From assembly GCA_002366545.1 (NCBI GenBank), contig DFBH01000072.1, positions 1 through 41,325 of the forward strand: a stretch of 41,325 nucleotides of DNA, read 5' to 3'. The notes below the pieces were generated by a model. The model saw only the letters and a program-made list of their open reading frames with translations. It did not search any database and was not told the DNA's origin. The stretch comes from Candidatus Oleimmundimicrobium americanum. GTDB lineage: Bacteria > Actinomycetota > Aquicultoria > UBA3085 > Oleimmundimicrobiaceae. Of this stretch, positions 16,169-24,025 are shown piece after piece. Position numbers and translations under genes: made by a program. Within the stretch, counting starts at the first letter, position 1, and the number at the start of each line of letters is the position of its first letter.

Positions 16169-17047
16169 TTACCTTTCGCCCTCTTCCTTTTGCGCCTTAC
16201 ATCTGCACTCAGTTCTTTTTACATCTCTCGTTTCGTATGACTTAAGTGCTAAGTTCTCTTCCTCCAGATATATCTTTTGCCTGTTCATAAGCTCATCAAA
16301 ATCGACCAGATGACCATCAAACTCCGGACCATCAACACAGCAAAATTTCGTTTCTCCGCCAACCGTAACCCTGCAGGAGCCACACATACCGGTCCCGTCA
16401 ACCATTATTGAATTTAAGCTAACCACCGTCTTTATTTTGTGAGGCTCCGTTGTCTTGCAAACAAATTTCATCATTATTGCCGGGCCGATTGCAACAACCC
16501 GGTTTATTCCCTGACCACCCGCTATGAGCTCATTAAGAACATCTGTACACACCCCACAATGCCCCTTACTTCCATCATCCGTTGTAACAAAAAATTCATC
16601 GCTTATCGAACAGAGCTCATCTTCTAAAATTAACAGCTCTTTATTCCTTGCCCCAAGGATGGTAATTATTTTATTCCCAGCTTTTTTAAGCGCCTGAGCC
16701 ACAGGAAGAATAACAGCGGCTCCAACCCCACCGGCTACACACGCAACCGTACCAAAATTTTCAATTTCAGATGGTCTGCCTAAAGGTCCAACAATATCCG
16801 CTATGCAATCTTCGGAAGAAAGCGATGCGAGTTGCCGAGTAGTTTTTCCAACCTCCTGAAAAACCAAAGATATACTCCCTCTCTCCTCATTAAAACCGGA
16901 GATTGTCAAGGGAATCCTCTCCCCCGATTCGTCTATCCGCAAAATCACAAACTGCCCAGCTTTAGCTTTTCGCTCTATATCGGGAACTTCAATTTCAAGA
17001 CGAATAACCGACGGCGCTAAAACTTCCTTATTTAAAATTCTAAACAT
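16169..17047 (-). CDS. nfnA: NfnA: NADH-side small subunit of ferredoxin-NADP transhydrogenase
   Basis: A 292-residue ferredoxin-NADP reductase-like protein (sulfide / dihydroorotate dehydrogenase electron-transfer type). It shows the FAD-binding ERIPLTISG (43-51), the NAD-binding VACVAGGVGAA (101-111), and a [2Fe-2S] site with Cys222, Cys225 and Cys237 in DGTGMCGSC and KFCCVDGPEFDG. The C-terminus is longer than usual and ends with CRC and charged residues. It is the first gene of the nfnAB pair. NfnAB can supply NADPH or reduced ferredoxin; reduced ferredoxin would be the natural electron source for the two activases on either side. The ribosome-binding site is weak. Confidence 0.88.
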   Translation of the reverse strand: MFRILNKEVLAPSVIRLEIEVPDIERKAKAGQFVILRIDESGERIPLTISGFNEERGSISLVFQEVGKTTRQLASLSSEDCIADIVGPLGRPSEIENFGTVACVAGGVGAAVILPVAQALKKAGNKIITILGARNKELLILEDELCSISDEFFVTTDDGSKGHCGVCTDVLNELIAGGQGINRVVAIGPAIMMKFVCKTTEPHKIKTVVSLNSIMVDGTGMCGSCRVTVGGETKFCCVDGPEFDGHLVDFDELMNRQKIYLEEENLALKSYETRDVKRTECRCKAQKEEGER

Positions 17048-17187
17048 TTAAACAACTCCAAACTTTAAAATTCAAATTATCTCTATATATTTACGATTTA
17101 ATCAAAAAAAGTCAAACAAAAAGGAAACTTTAATAATTTATAGAATTTTACAAATAAGTAATTTAATTCTTTGAAGGGAGGTAAAAA

Positions 17188-17697
17188 ATGAAAAAATTTT
17201 TAGCATTACTCATAATCTCCACTTTGTTAATCTCTCTGGTTCTGATAGCAGGATGCGCGAAGAAGACTACAACCATAAAAACCGAAGAAGGAGACGTTAA
17301 GATAGAGAGCGAAATAGACGGAGGAAAAACCACAATAGAGACCGAGGAAGGCAAAGTAGAGATTGGAACGGAGAGCGAGATCCCCGACGACTGGCCAAGC
17401 GATATGCCCGTCTATCCAGGTGCAGAGATTCAAGGAAGCTGGGATATGACAGGGGAGGCCGGCGCAGAAAACATAGCGGTTGTCCTGATAACCCAAGATT
17501 CCGTCGACCAAGTAAAAGACTATTACAAGAAAGAGTTGCCCGCAAACGGCTGGACCATTGAAGACTCGGGCACCTTTTCCGGTAATGGAGAAACTTTCGG
17601 CGGTTTTACCATCACAAAGGGCTCTCGTAATGGGAATATCACGTTTGGAACATCCGATGAAGGAGTTACCATCACTATAGGTGTTTATAGCGAGTAA
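17188..17697 (+). CDS. Small secreted lipoprotein, unknown function
   Basis: 169 residues with a signal peptide and lipobox (LVLIAGC, Cys23), so it is lipid-anchored outside the membrane. After a Thr/Glu-rich, roughly repetitive linker (TTIKTEEGDVKIESEID, TTIETEEGKVEIGTESE) comes a compact domain from about residue 65 (PDDWPSDMPVYPGAEIQGSW) with QVKDYYKKELPANGWTIED. This is a recurring pattern in small bacterial lipoproteins of unknown role. It has a strong ribosome-binding site (GGGAGG). It stands alone on the plus strand between the nfnAB start and the activase gene, which converges on it. The two near-copies of TTI-TEEG in the linker suggest an internal duplication. Confidence 0.8.
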   Translation: MKKFLALLIISTLLISLVLIAGCAKKTTTIKTEEGDVKIESEIDGGKTTIETEEGKVEIGTESEIPDDWPSDMPVYPGAEIQGSWDMTGEAGAENIAVVLITQDSVDQVKDYYKKELPANGWTIEDSGTFSGNGETFGGFTITKGSRNGNITFGTSDEGVTITIGVYSE

Positions 17698-17745
17698 CAG
17701 TGCTTTAAAAAAAACCATTCTTGCTTTGTTGAAAACTGGGGTAGG

Positions 17746-18705
17746 TTATGTTTGCTCAATTTCCCATTTACCACATCGACCACCCCAGCGAGCAAGAACT
17801 TCTCCATCAACTTCTATCTTTACTATTTCACAATTATTTGAACATCCCTTACAATGAAAACTGCTCGTCTTAAAATCAATGTCGGAAGTAGAAAAACCTT
17901 TAAAGGAGGATTCGATCTTGTTCCCGGCCTTCTCTTTAGCCAAAAGAGCCGCGCCAATTGCTCCCATAACACTATAATGCTTTGGAATCATTATCTCCAT
18001 CCCCAGCGTTTCCTCGAAAGCCTTTTTGATTCCGAGATTCGCAGCCACCCCTCCCTGAAAAATAATTGGCGACATTAGTTCCTTGCCTTTAGCCACATTA
18101 TTTAAATAATTTCTAACGAGAGACTGGCACAAACCATAAATTATATCCTCAACATGGTAGCCCATCTGTTGTTTATGAATCATATCCGATTCAGCAAAAA
18201 CTGTGCACCGTCCCGCAATTTGAGCGGGGTTTTGAGACTTTAAAGCATAGTTTCCGAATTCTTCGATGGGAATCCCTATTCTTTCAGCTTGGTGATCAAG
18301 AAAAGAACCTGTGCCTGCGGCACAGACAGTATTCATTGCAAAATCAACGGCCACTCCCTCGCGAAGAATTATAATCTTTGAATCCTGTCCTCCAATTTCA
18401 AGTACCGTTTGAACGTCGGGCGCAACATGACTTGCGGCAACCGCGTGCGCGGTTATCTCGTTTTTTACAATGTCTGCACCAACAACTACCCCGCTCAAAT
18501 ACCTCGCGCTTCCCGTGGTGCCAGCACCATTTATAACAATCTCAGCCGGCAAAAGTTCTTTTAACTCACGAAGACCATTTTGAACTGCATGGATAGGGTC
18601 ACCCATCGTTCTTCGATAAATATAAGAAACCACATTAGTTTCTTCATCGATAACTACCAAATTGGTGCTCACAGAACCAACATCAACACCAAGATATCCA
18701 ATCAT
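17746..18705 (-). CDS. Activase of the BadF/BcrA/HgdC family with C-terminal cysteine motif
   Basis: A 319-residue ASKHA ATPase. GVDVGSVSTN (6-15), LEIGGQDSK (102-110), cluster cysteines Cys128 in NTVCAAGTG and Cys167 in RCTVFAESD, and QGGVAANLG define the family. The last 40 residues carry an extra CxxCxxxC plus one Cys (C285, C288, C292, C311), perhaps a second metal site. It lies downstream of two genes that correspond to the DUF2229 and COG3580/3581 regions of large activase-related proteins, so the three probably work together. GGAGG lies nine bases before the ATG. It is a different paralog from the activase at 11054. Substrate of the system is unknown. Confidence 0.85.
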   Translation of the reverse strand: MIGYLGVDVGSVSTNLVVIDEETNVVSYIYRRTMGDPIHAVQNGLRELKELLPAEIVINGAGTTGSARYLSGVVVGADIVKNEITAHAVAASHVAPDVQTVLEIGGQDSKIIILREGVAVDFAMNTVCAAGTGSFLDHQAERIGIPIEEFGNYALKSQNPAQIAGRCTVFAESDMIHKQQMGYHVEDIIYGLCQSLVRNYLNNVAKGKELMSPIIFQGGVAANLGIKKAFEETLGMEIMIPKHYSVMGAIGAALLAKEKAGNKIESSFKGFSTSDIDFKTSSFHCKGCSNNCEIVKIEVDGEVLARWGGRCGKWEIEQT

Positions 18706-18740
18706 GGTTAACCACCTCCACTTAGCTTACAGCTAGTGTG

Positions 18741-18930
18741 AATTAAGAACTAAAAAATAAAAATGAAAAACTATATAGAAAAATTTAAAATTGAAAACCA
18801 AGTTCTAAAAGATAAAATTTCTAAAACGCTTTCGAAAGCTTTCTTAATTTTTAATTATCGTTTTTATTTCTACATTCTCCATTTTTCATTTCTCTCTACC
18901 CATTCCCCTCTACCCTCTACCCTTTTCCTA
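18741..18930. repeat. AT-rich dispersed intergenic repeat, copy 1
   Basis: The gap between two activase-related genes contains sequence that returns at 40382-40545. Shared blocks are AAAAAATAAAAATG, AAAGATAAAATT, TTAATTATC and CATTCTCCATTTTTCATTT, in the same order. The final pyrimidine-rich part (CTCTACCC repeats) also resembles 37550-37590. No gene is supported here. Confidence 0.6.
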
Positions 18931-20025
18931 ACAACCAACGGCTGATAGTTTCTTCTTTCTTCTGTTCCAAAGTAAATCAATAAAAGCCTCAAGCCGCGTA
19001 ATTACTCCCGCTCGCCCAGTTTGCTCATCGATAATTAAAGTAAGCACGGGGATATCTAACTCTTTGCAAATTTTGGGCAATACACTCTTAGCAATTATTT
19101 CCGGCATGCACGTGAAAGGCAGAAGCTGTATAACCCCATCGAAACCCTCCTCGGCAAACTTAACAATGTGTCCCACCGTTGTTTGGCCTTCTCCGCCCAC
19201 AAAGTGTGAAAGATACGGTTTCGCAGCCTTTGCTAATTCATCGCTATCTATACCCATTACAGAATTTTTTTTCGACGGGCCCATCCAATCGGTTAAATAA
19301 ACTGCCCGCTCAAGATAGATTCCCTTCTGCCCCAAGTATTCTTCGATGTCAAAGTTTACATAAGGCTCTAAAAGAGCATAAAATTCTCCAACTATGCCTA
19401 TTTTTAGCGGACATCTACGCAAATCTTTTTCTACCTCATTTATCAAAGACAGAGCTTTCTCCCTCGCTTCCTTTATCTCATAAGGCGTTATAGCCTCTTT
19501 AAGAACCGCAAGGCCTTTTTTGTGAGCCACCGTAGTATCCCTGGAGTTTTTCTCAAAAGCCCTCCGCTTGAGGACCTCTCTTTCAACCTCATCAATTGCA
19601 ACCGCCTTTTTCCACACTATACGTACCGCTTGTAAAATTTGCCAAAGCGTTTTTTTTGAAGCAATTTTTTTACATTTTCTGGCGAAATCTTTTATGTCTG
19701 CCATTGGCGGCTCGAGCGTAATCATCTCAAAATCATATCCCATATCATGCAATATCTTATTTTGAATTTCGGCATAAAAACCAAAGCGACATGGGCCAAT
19801 TCCCCCAACCATAACCACTGCATCAGCCCCAGCTTCAAGCCCTTCAATAAGGTTACCTATTGTAACTTTAAGCGGAAAGCATGCAAACTCAGGAGCATAC
19901 TTAACCCCCAAATTAATTGCCTTGGTGGTTGTTTTGGGAGGTAAAACAAAATCGACATCAAGCCGCGTAAAAAGATCCGAAAGAATAATATCTAAGGTCC
20001 CCATATGCGGAAACGTTATTTTCAT
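18928..20025 (-). CDS. COG3580/COG3581-like activase-related protein (HgdB-like fold)
   Basis: A 365-residue protein matching the region that follows DUF2229 in large acyl-CoA-dehydratase activase-related proteins. It starts MKITFPHMGTLDIILSDLF, then shows YAPEFACFPLKVTIGN (Cys49), GGIGPCRFGFYAE (Cys79) and LLPFTCMPEI (Cys306), and ends with DEQTGRAGVITRLEAFIDLL. The three cysteines in the HgdB-like scaffold are plausible iron-sulfur ligands. The start overlaps the stop of the upstream gene by four bases (ATGA), so the two are translationally coupled. The biochemical function of this family is not known; it is assumed to be a reductase partner of the activase at 17746. Confidence 0.75.
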   Translation of the reverse strand: MKITFPHMGTLDIILSDLFTRLDVDFVLPPKTTTKAINLGVKYAPEFACFPLKVTIGNLIEGLEAGADAVVMVGGIGPCRFGFYAEIQNKILHDMGYDFEMITLEPPMADIKDFARKCKKIASKKTLWQILQAVRIVWKKAVAIDEVEREVLKRRAFEKNSRDTTVAHKKGLAVLKEAITPYEIKEAREKALSLINEVEKDLRRCPLKIGIVGEFYALLEPYVNFDIEEYLGQKGIYLERAVYLTDWMGPSKKNSVMGIDSDELAKAAKPYLSHFVGGEGQTTVGHIVKFAEEGFDGVIQLLPFTCMPEIIAKSVLPKICKELDIPVLTLIIDEQTGRAGVITRLEAFIDLLWNRRKKKLSAVGC

Positions 20026-20987
20026 GATTTTTCTTTCACCGCCTTGCGCGATATCATATCCGTAAAAGCCTCGAGACGAGTAACCAATCCCGCCTCACCG
20101 CTATGTTCATCTATCACAATTGGCATAATTGGAACAGAAAATCCTTTTTCTTTTGCCTCATGCTCAATTAAAATTTGAATTAACGAATCGGGCCCACATG
20201 CAAAAGAAAGCACATAAATTATTCCATCAACAGCTCTCGTGTCAAGCCAATGGAAAACCGCCCCGACAACATCCTTTTCGTAAGTCCAAAACAGTTTTTT
20301 TTGTAAGTTTGAAACAATTTCATTAATTATTTCGGGAGAGACCATCTCCGCAGTTAAAACTCTTATATCTTTTTTCTGAAGACGCTCTATGAGATTCATG
20401 CTCACATAAGAATCGAAAATGTTGTACGGATGGCCCACAACACCAATACGAAGTGGCCCCCTGGGAGCGGGAGAAAATCTTCCCGTCAGCGCTTCATTAA
20501 GCAAATGTCCATCGTGCAAAAGATTTTCAAAAGAGTTGAGTTTATTGAGACCCTTCTGGAAAGCCATAATTATTTTAAAAACGTTTTTCGTAAAAAAGCC
20601 ACCTAACTCGTAGACTGAACGGTAGAATTCCCACAAACCAAGCTTAAGATCAAACGTAGGAGAAATAATCTGCGGTAAATCAACATCGAGTGCCCGTATC
20701 ATATCCGGCAACCCCAAAAATTTGGGACATGTATAGGCACCACCCTCAACACTTACTATCCGAGGCACAAAGAGCGCATTCACCTTATCTTTAAGAGAAA
20801 GAACGTGCCCGTAAAAAACTTTCACGGGCAGACAAACTTCATTTTCAGCCGCTTCTGTACCAAGATTTAAGATTCTCTTATTTGTTTGAGGAGATAAGAC
20901 AACTTCCGCGCCGAGTTCGGAGAAGAACGCATCCCACAGAGGAAAATATTTATAATAAAGTAACGCCCTCGGCACCCCAATTTTCAT
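20022..20987 (-). CDS. DUF2229 acyl-CoA dehydratase activase-related protein
   Basis: A 321-residue protein starting MKIGVPRALLYYKYFPLWDA, the DUF2229 signature. It continues LSPQTNKRILNLG, AENEVCLPVKVFYGH (Cys52), GGAYTCPKFLG (Cys87) and LSFACGPDS, and ends with DEHSGEAGLVTRLEAFTDMI. It is paralogous in plan to the next gene. I chose the ATG at 20985-20987 because AAGGTGGGGGG lies just upstream; a longer frame to 21047 has no ribosome-binding site. It is the first gene of a three-gene unit with 18928-20025 and 17746-18705. In many Clostridia these are one polypeptide of about 1400 residues; here they are separate. Confidence 0.77.
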   Translation of the reverse strand: MKIGVPRALLYYKYFPLWDAFFSELGAEVVLSPQTNKRILNLGTEAAENEVCLPVKVFYGHVLSLKDKVNALFVPRIVSVEGGAYTCPKFLGLPDMIRALDVDLPQIISPTFDLKLGLWEFYRSVYELGGFFTKNVFKIIMAFQKGLNKLNSFENLLHDGHLLNEALTGRFSPAPRGPLRIGVVGHPYNIFDSYVSMNLIERLQKKDIRVLTAEMVSPEIINEIVSNLQKKLFWTYEKDVVGAVFHWLDTRAVDGIIYVLSFACGPDSLIQILIEHEAKEKGFSVPIMPIVIDEHSGEAGLVTRLEAFTDMISRKAVKEKS

Positions 20988-21110
20988 CTGGCCCCCCACC
21001 TTAGTGAAAACACCTAAATTATAACTCCAATTCACGCAAATAAACACCTGGGAATCGCCTCAGCAAAAAAAATTTGCTATTATTACACAAAATAAACAAA
21101 CGGAGAATAA

Positions 21111-22160
21111 ATGAGAACGAGAAAAATATTTGAAATAATTGCATTAGCCGCAATCATAATTCTTGTAAGTTGGGTTTGGATAGCAAAAGAACAGACTTAT
21201 GTTAAGAAACCCTACGTCAAAGAGGATACTTTGATGGACACATATGTAACTATCAAAGCTTATGGAGAAAGCAAGAGCAAGGTTAAAAGAGCGGTTGATA
21301 AAGCAATGGCGGAGATTAAGCGCATCGATGTTTTAATGAATTTTTATGATAAAAATAGCGAAATCTCAAAGATAAATAAAAAGGATGGGGCAAATCCCAT
21401 AAAAATTTCTACCGATACAATGAAAATAATTTCTCTTTCCCTCGCCTATGCAGAAAAAACCGGCGGGGCATTCGACCCAACAATTGGCGCTCTGACTTCC
21501 TTGTGGGACTTTGGAAAAGAAAAAACGCCCTCCGAGTCCGAAATGGAGAAAAATTTGCCTTTGGTGGACTATCACTTTATTGAGCTAAACAAAGAAAAGG
21601 AAACAATTTCCTTGCAAAAAGAAGGAATGAAACTGGATTTTGGCGGAGCAGCTAAAGGTTATGCCATAGACAAAGCAATGGATATTTTAATAAAAGAGGG
21701 TGTAAGCGGAGCATTAATTACAACGGGGAGCACCACCAAAGTCACGAGGCTCAAAGCAAAAAAAGATCTTTGGAAAATCGGAATTCAGAACCCTCGCTTT
21801 CACGACAATGAAGAGAATGTGATGGGAATAATTTCAACCACGGATAAAAGCATGAGCACATCAGGAGATTATCAACGGTATTTCACAAAAAATAAGGTCC
21901 GTTACCACCACATTCTGAACCCAAAAACGGGGATGCCCGCACAAGAATACATAAGCGTTACCATAATAACTGACCTTGGTGCCGCCGAAGCGGATATTCT
22001 ATCAACGGCGGTATTCGTGATGGGTTATCCAGAAGGAATGGACTTCATAAAACAAAATAACAACATTGAGGGGATAATAGTTACCGCAGATGGCGCAGTT
22101 CATGTTTCCCCGGGACTTAGAGAAAAAGTTGAAGATTTAAAAGCACGGATTGAAGTGTAG
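21111..22160 (+). CDS. apbE: FAD:protein FMN transferase
   Basis: A 349-residue ApbE-family enzyme, which covalently attaches FMN to Thr/Ser of electron-transfer flavoproteins such as RnfG/D and NqrB/C. An N-terminal membrane anchor (about 6-25) has no lipobox cysteine. Family motifs are MDTYVTIKAYG, GGAFDPTIGALTSLWDFG, KLDFGGAAKGYAID, RYHHILNPKTGMPA and EADILSTAVFVMG. The usual glycine-rich AGGD/N-I stretch is replaced by TTGSTTKVTRL, which may alter substrate positioning. GGAG lies five to six bases before ATG. It is divergent from the DUF2229 unit. No Rnf genes are in the window, so its target is elsewhere. Confidence 0.9.
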   Translation: MRTRKIFEIIALAAIIILVSWVWIAKEQTYVKKPYVKEDTLMDTYVTIKAYGESKSKVKRAVDKAMAEIKRIDVLMNFYDKNSEISKINKKDGANPIKISTDTMKIISLSLAYAEKTGGAFDPTIGALTSLWDFGKEKTPSESEMEKNLPLVDYHFIELNKEKETISLQKEGMKLDFGGAAKGYAIDKAMDILIKEGVSGALITTGSTTKVTRLKAKKDLWKIGIQNPRFHDNEENVMGIISTTDKSMSTSGDYQRYFTKNKVRYHHILNPKTGMPAQEYISVTIITDLGAAEADILSTAVFVMGYPEGMDFIKQNNNIEGIIVTADGAVHVSPGLREKVEDLKARIEV

Positions 22161-23002
22161 ATTAGCTGATGGCTGATGGCAAAGAGCGCGGAGCTTAGAG
22201 TTGAGAGTTTAAAGTATGAAAAAACCAGTAAAATAAACGCCACATCATCCCTCATTTCATTCCCCTCGGGTCGGACTTCATCTCGGAGGACTCCAGTCCG
22301 AGGGAGACCCTCCGAGGTCGAGACCGGGATGACCCCGCCACAGGCCCTGGAGAAACGAAGGGGAGAAACAAAGGGTCATTTTTAGGCTTAAAAATAGGCT
22401 GCTAACAAGCAGTCAAAAGATCGACTTACAGCCTCCAGCCGTTAACCTTCAGGAAAAAAATAAAAGCTTTTTACTGATTATGGTTTTTAAAACCCCCGTG
22501 GGTCGGATAAGGCGAAACTTGAGGTCACCCCGATGAAGCGAGCGGAAGGCTGGAAAGCCCTCTACAGGCGGGCAGGCATATGGACACATTGTTTTATTTA
22601 ATCACTGTCTTTTTTTTAAGAGTAATTTTTTTCTTGGTTTTAAAACACCCCGTGGCTCTCGCTTAGAGCGACTCTGAGCACGCCGTCAAACGAGTGAAAC
22701 TCGAGTAGCAGCGGCAAATTGCGTGTCTGAAGGTACAAATATAGCAATTTCGCAATGAGAGAACCGACTGAGCAGGCATGAGCCGTGCCTACCGGCAGGC
22801 AGGCAATCCAGAGCTGTTACCCACCCACAAAAAATAAATCTTGGGCGAGTAAGAAAATGAACAAATCAATCATCTAAACTTTTTTCAATTGCTTCGCTTT
22901 AAAGCGTACACACCGGGTAAACCAGTGGTTTATAGCACTAAGAAATGCCCGATATCAATATATTGATATCGGGCATAGCAAAGAGTAATTTTTAGAAACC
23001 AA
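22161..23002. repeat. 842-bp gene-free stretch of dispersed repeats and hairpins
   Basis: No coding sequence is supported. It starts with a seven-base-period run (AGCTGATG GCTGATG GC, 22164-22180). Then comes a segment (22186-22207) whose reverse complement recurs at 37517-37538 with one difference. The inverted arms CTCGGAGG (22282-22289) and CCTCCGAG (22309-22316) follow. Three blocks are identical to 39440-39700: 22376-22398, 22844-22866 and 22876-22903, matching 39452-39474, 39602-39624 and 39666-39693. A stretch at 22718-22762 resembles 14585-14624. The region separates apbE from the aldolase. Confidence 0.7.
22945..22976 (-). terminator. 32-bp perfect palindrome, probable terminator of the aldolase gene
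   Basis: The 16-base arm ATGCCCGATATCAATA is followed at once by its exact reverse complement, so the mRNA folds into a long hairpin with only a few loop bases at the centre. It lies 26 bp past the aldolase stop codon and is followed on the minus strand by TTTCTTAG, a modest U-rich run. A protein-binding palindrome is the alternative. Confidence 0.65.
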
Positions 23003-24025
23003 CTATTCCTTTTCCATCTCCGGCGTATATTTACCATAACGAGCAGCACCGTTAAGTTTGGCGCGTTTCAGCAATGCGGCTTGCGCGGCCGGAACATTTT
23101 CCTTTTTACCCAGCCATGCCTGAAGCGCTGGTTGCTGCAAGGCGCGGCCGTAGGAGAAGGAAAGTTCCCAAGGTTGATTGGGATAATTCGCGTTCATAGC
23201 ATTCAGATTGGCGGTGGATTCTTCCGGACCTTGACCACCGGAAAGAAAATTGATGCTGGGTACAGCCGCCGGTACGGTGCGACGCAATTGTTTGACGGTG
23301 TTTTCCGCCACCTTTTCCGGACTGGCCTTCGGTGCATTCTCCTTGCCGGGAACCACCATGCTGGGTTTAAGAATAGTGTATTCCAAAATCACGCTGTAAC
23401 GGTGCAGAGCGTGATAGATAGCATGCTGCACAGCCTCGGTTACTTCAAAACAGCGCTCAATTGTGTGTTCGCCGTCGATCAACACTTCCGGTTCCACGAT
23501 GGGAACGATACCGACTGACTGACAAATAGCAGCGTAACGGGCCAGTACTTCGGCATTGGCTTCAATGCCAAGGCGTCCGGGATTATGGGTATCGATGGGG
23601 TAAACCTCGCGCCATTTAGCGAAACGCGCTCCTTGTTCTTTGTACACTTTGAGACGTTCACCGAGATTGTCGAGACCTTGGATAATAAGATCACCGGGGG
23701 AATTTACCAAAGGAATTTTACCCTTATCCACTTTAACACCGGGGACGATACCTTGACTTTCCGCCACCTCCGGAAGCAAAGTGCCATCGTCGCTCTTCTG
23801 AGTCAAAGTTTCCTCAAACAAAATGATACCGCTGACATAGTCACCAAGGTGAGGTGTGGTCAATATTAAACTGCGCCAAGCACGCCGATTTTCCTCGGTC
23901 GGTTCCACGCCAATGGACTTGAAGCGTTTGGTGATGGTGGGCTGACTCTCGTCCGCGGCCAAAATTCCCTTGCCTTTCTGCACCATATCTTCAATAGTGC
24001 TCTGCAAATCCGTCTGAATACTCAT
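23003..24025 (-). CDS. Class I fructose-bisphosphate aldolase
   Basis: A 340-residue Schiff-base aldolase of the classical eukaryote-like class I type. It cleaves fructose-1,6-bisphosphate to dihydroxyacetone phosphate and glyceraldehyde-3-phosphate. GILAADES (20-27), ARFAKWR (133-139), VPIVEPEVL (174-182) and the lysine Lys220 in LEYTILKPSMV are all present; FLSGGQGPEESTANLNAMN binds phosphate. ATG has GGGAGGG upstream. Its base composition is clearly richer in GC than flanking genes, and it stands alone between two gene-free stretches. In bacteria this type is found mostly in proteobacteria and cyanobacteria. Both points suggest acquisition by horizontal transfer. It would feed the same glycolytic line as apgM. 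Confidence 0.93.
   Translation of the reverse strand: MSIQTDLQSTIEDMVQKGKGILAADESQPTITKRFKSIGVEPTEENRRAWRSLILTTPHLGDYVSGIILFEETLTQKSDDGTLLPEVAESQGIVPGVKVDKGKIPLVNSPGDLIIQGLDNLGERLKVYKEQGARFAKWREVYPIDTHNPGRLGIEANAEVLARYAAICQSVGIVPIVEPEVLIDGEHTIERCFEVTEAVQHAIYHALHRYSVILEYTILKPSMVVPGKENAPKASPEKVAENTVKQLRRTVPAAVPSINFLSGGQGPEESTANLNAMNANYPNQPWELSFSYGRALQQPALQAWLGKKENVPAAQAALLKRAKLNGAARYGKYTPEMEKE

Noticed and set aside
22841..22935. A tRNA or other small RNA in the repeat block
   Set aside because: No acceptor stem, anticodon arm or T-loop sequence could be found; the similarity is only to the other repeat copy.
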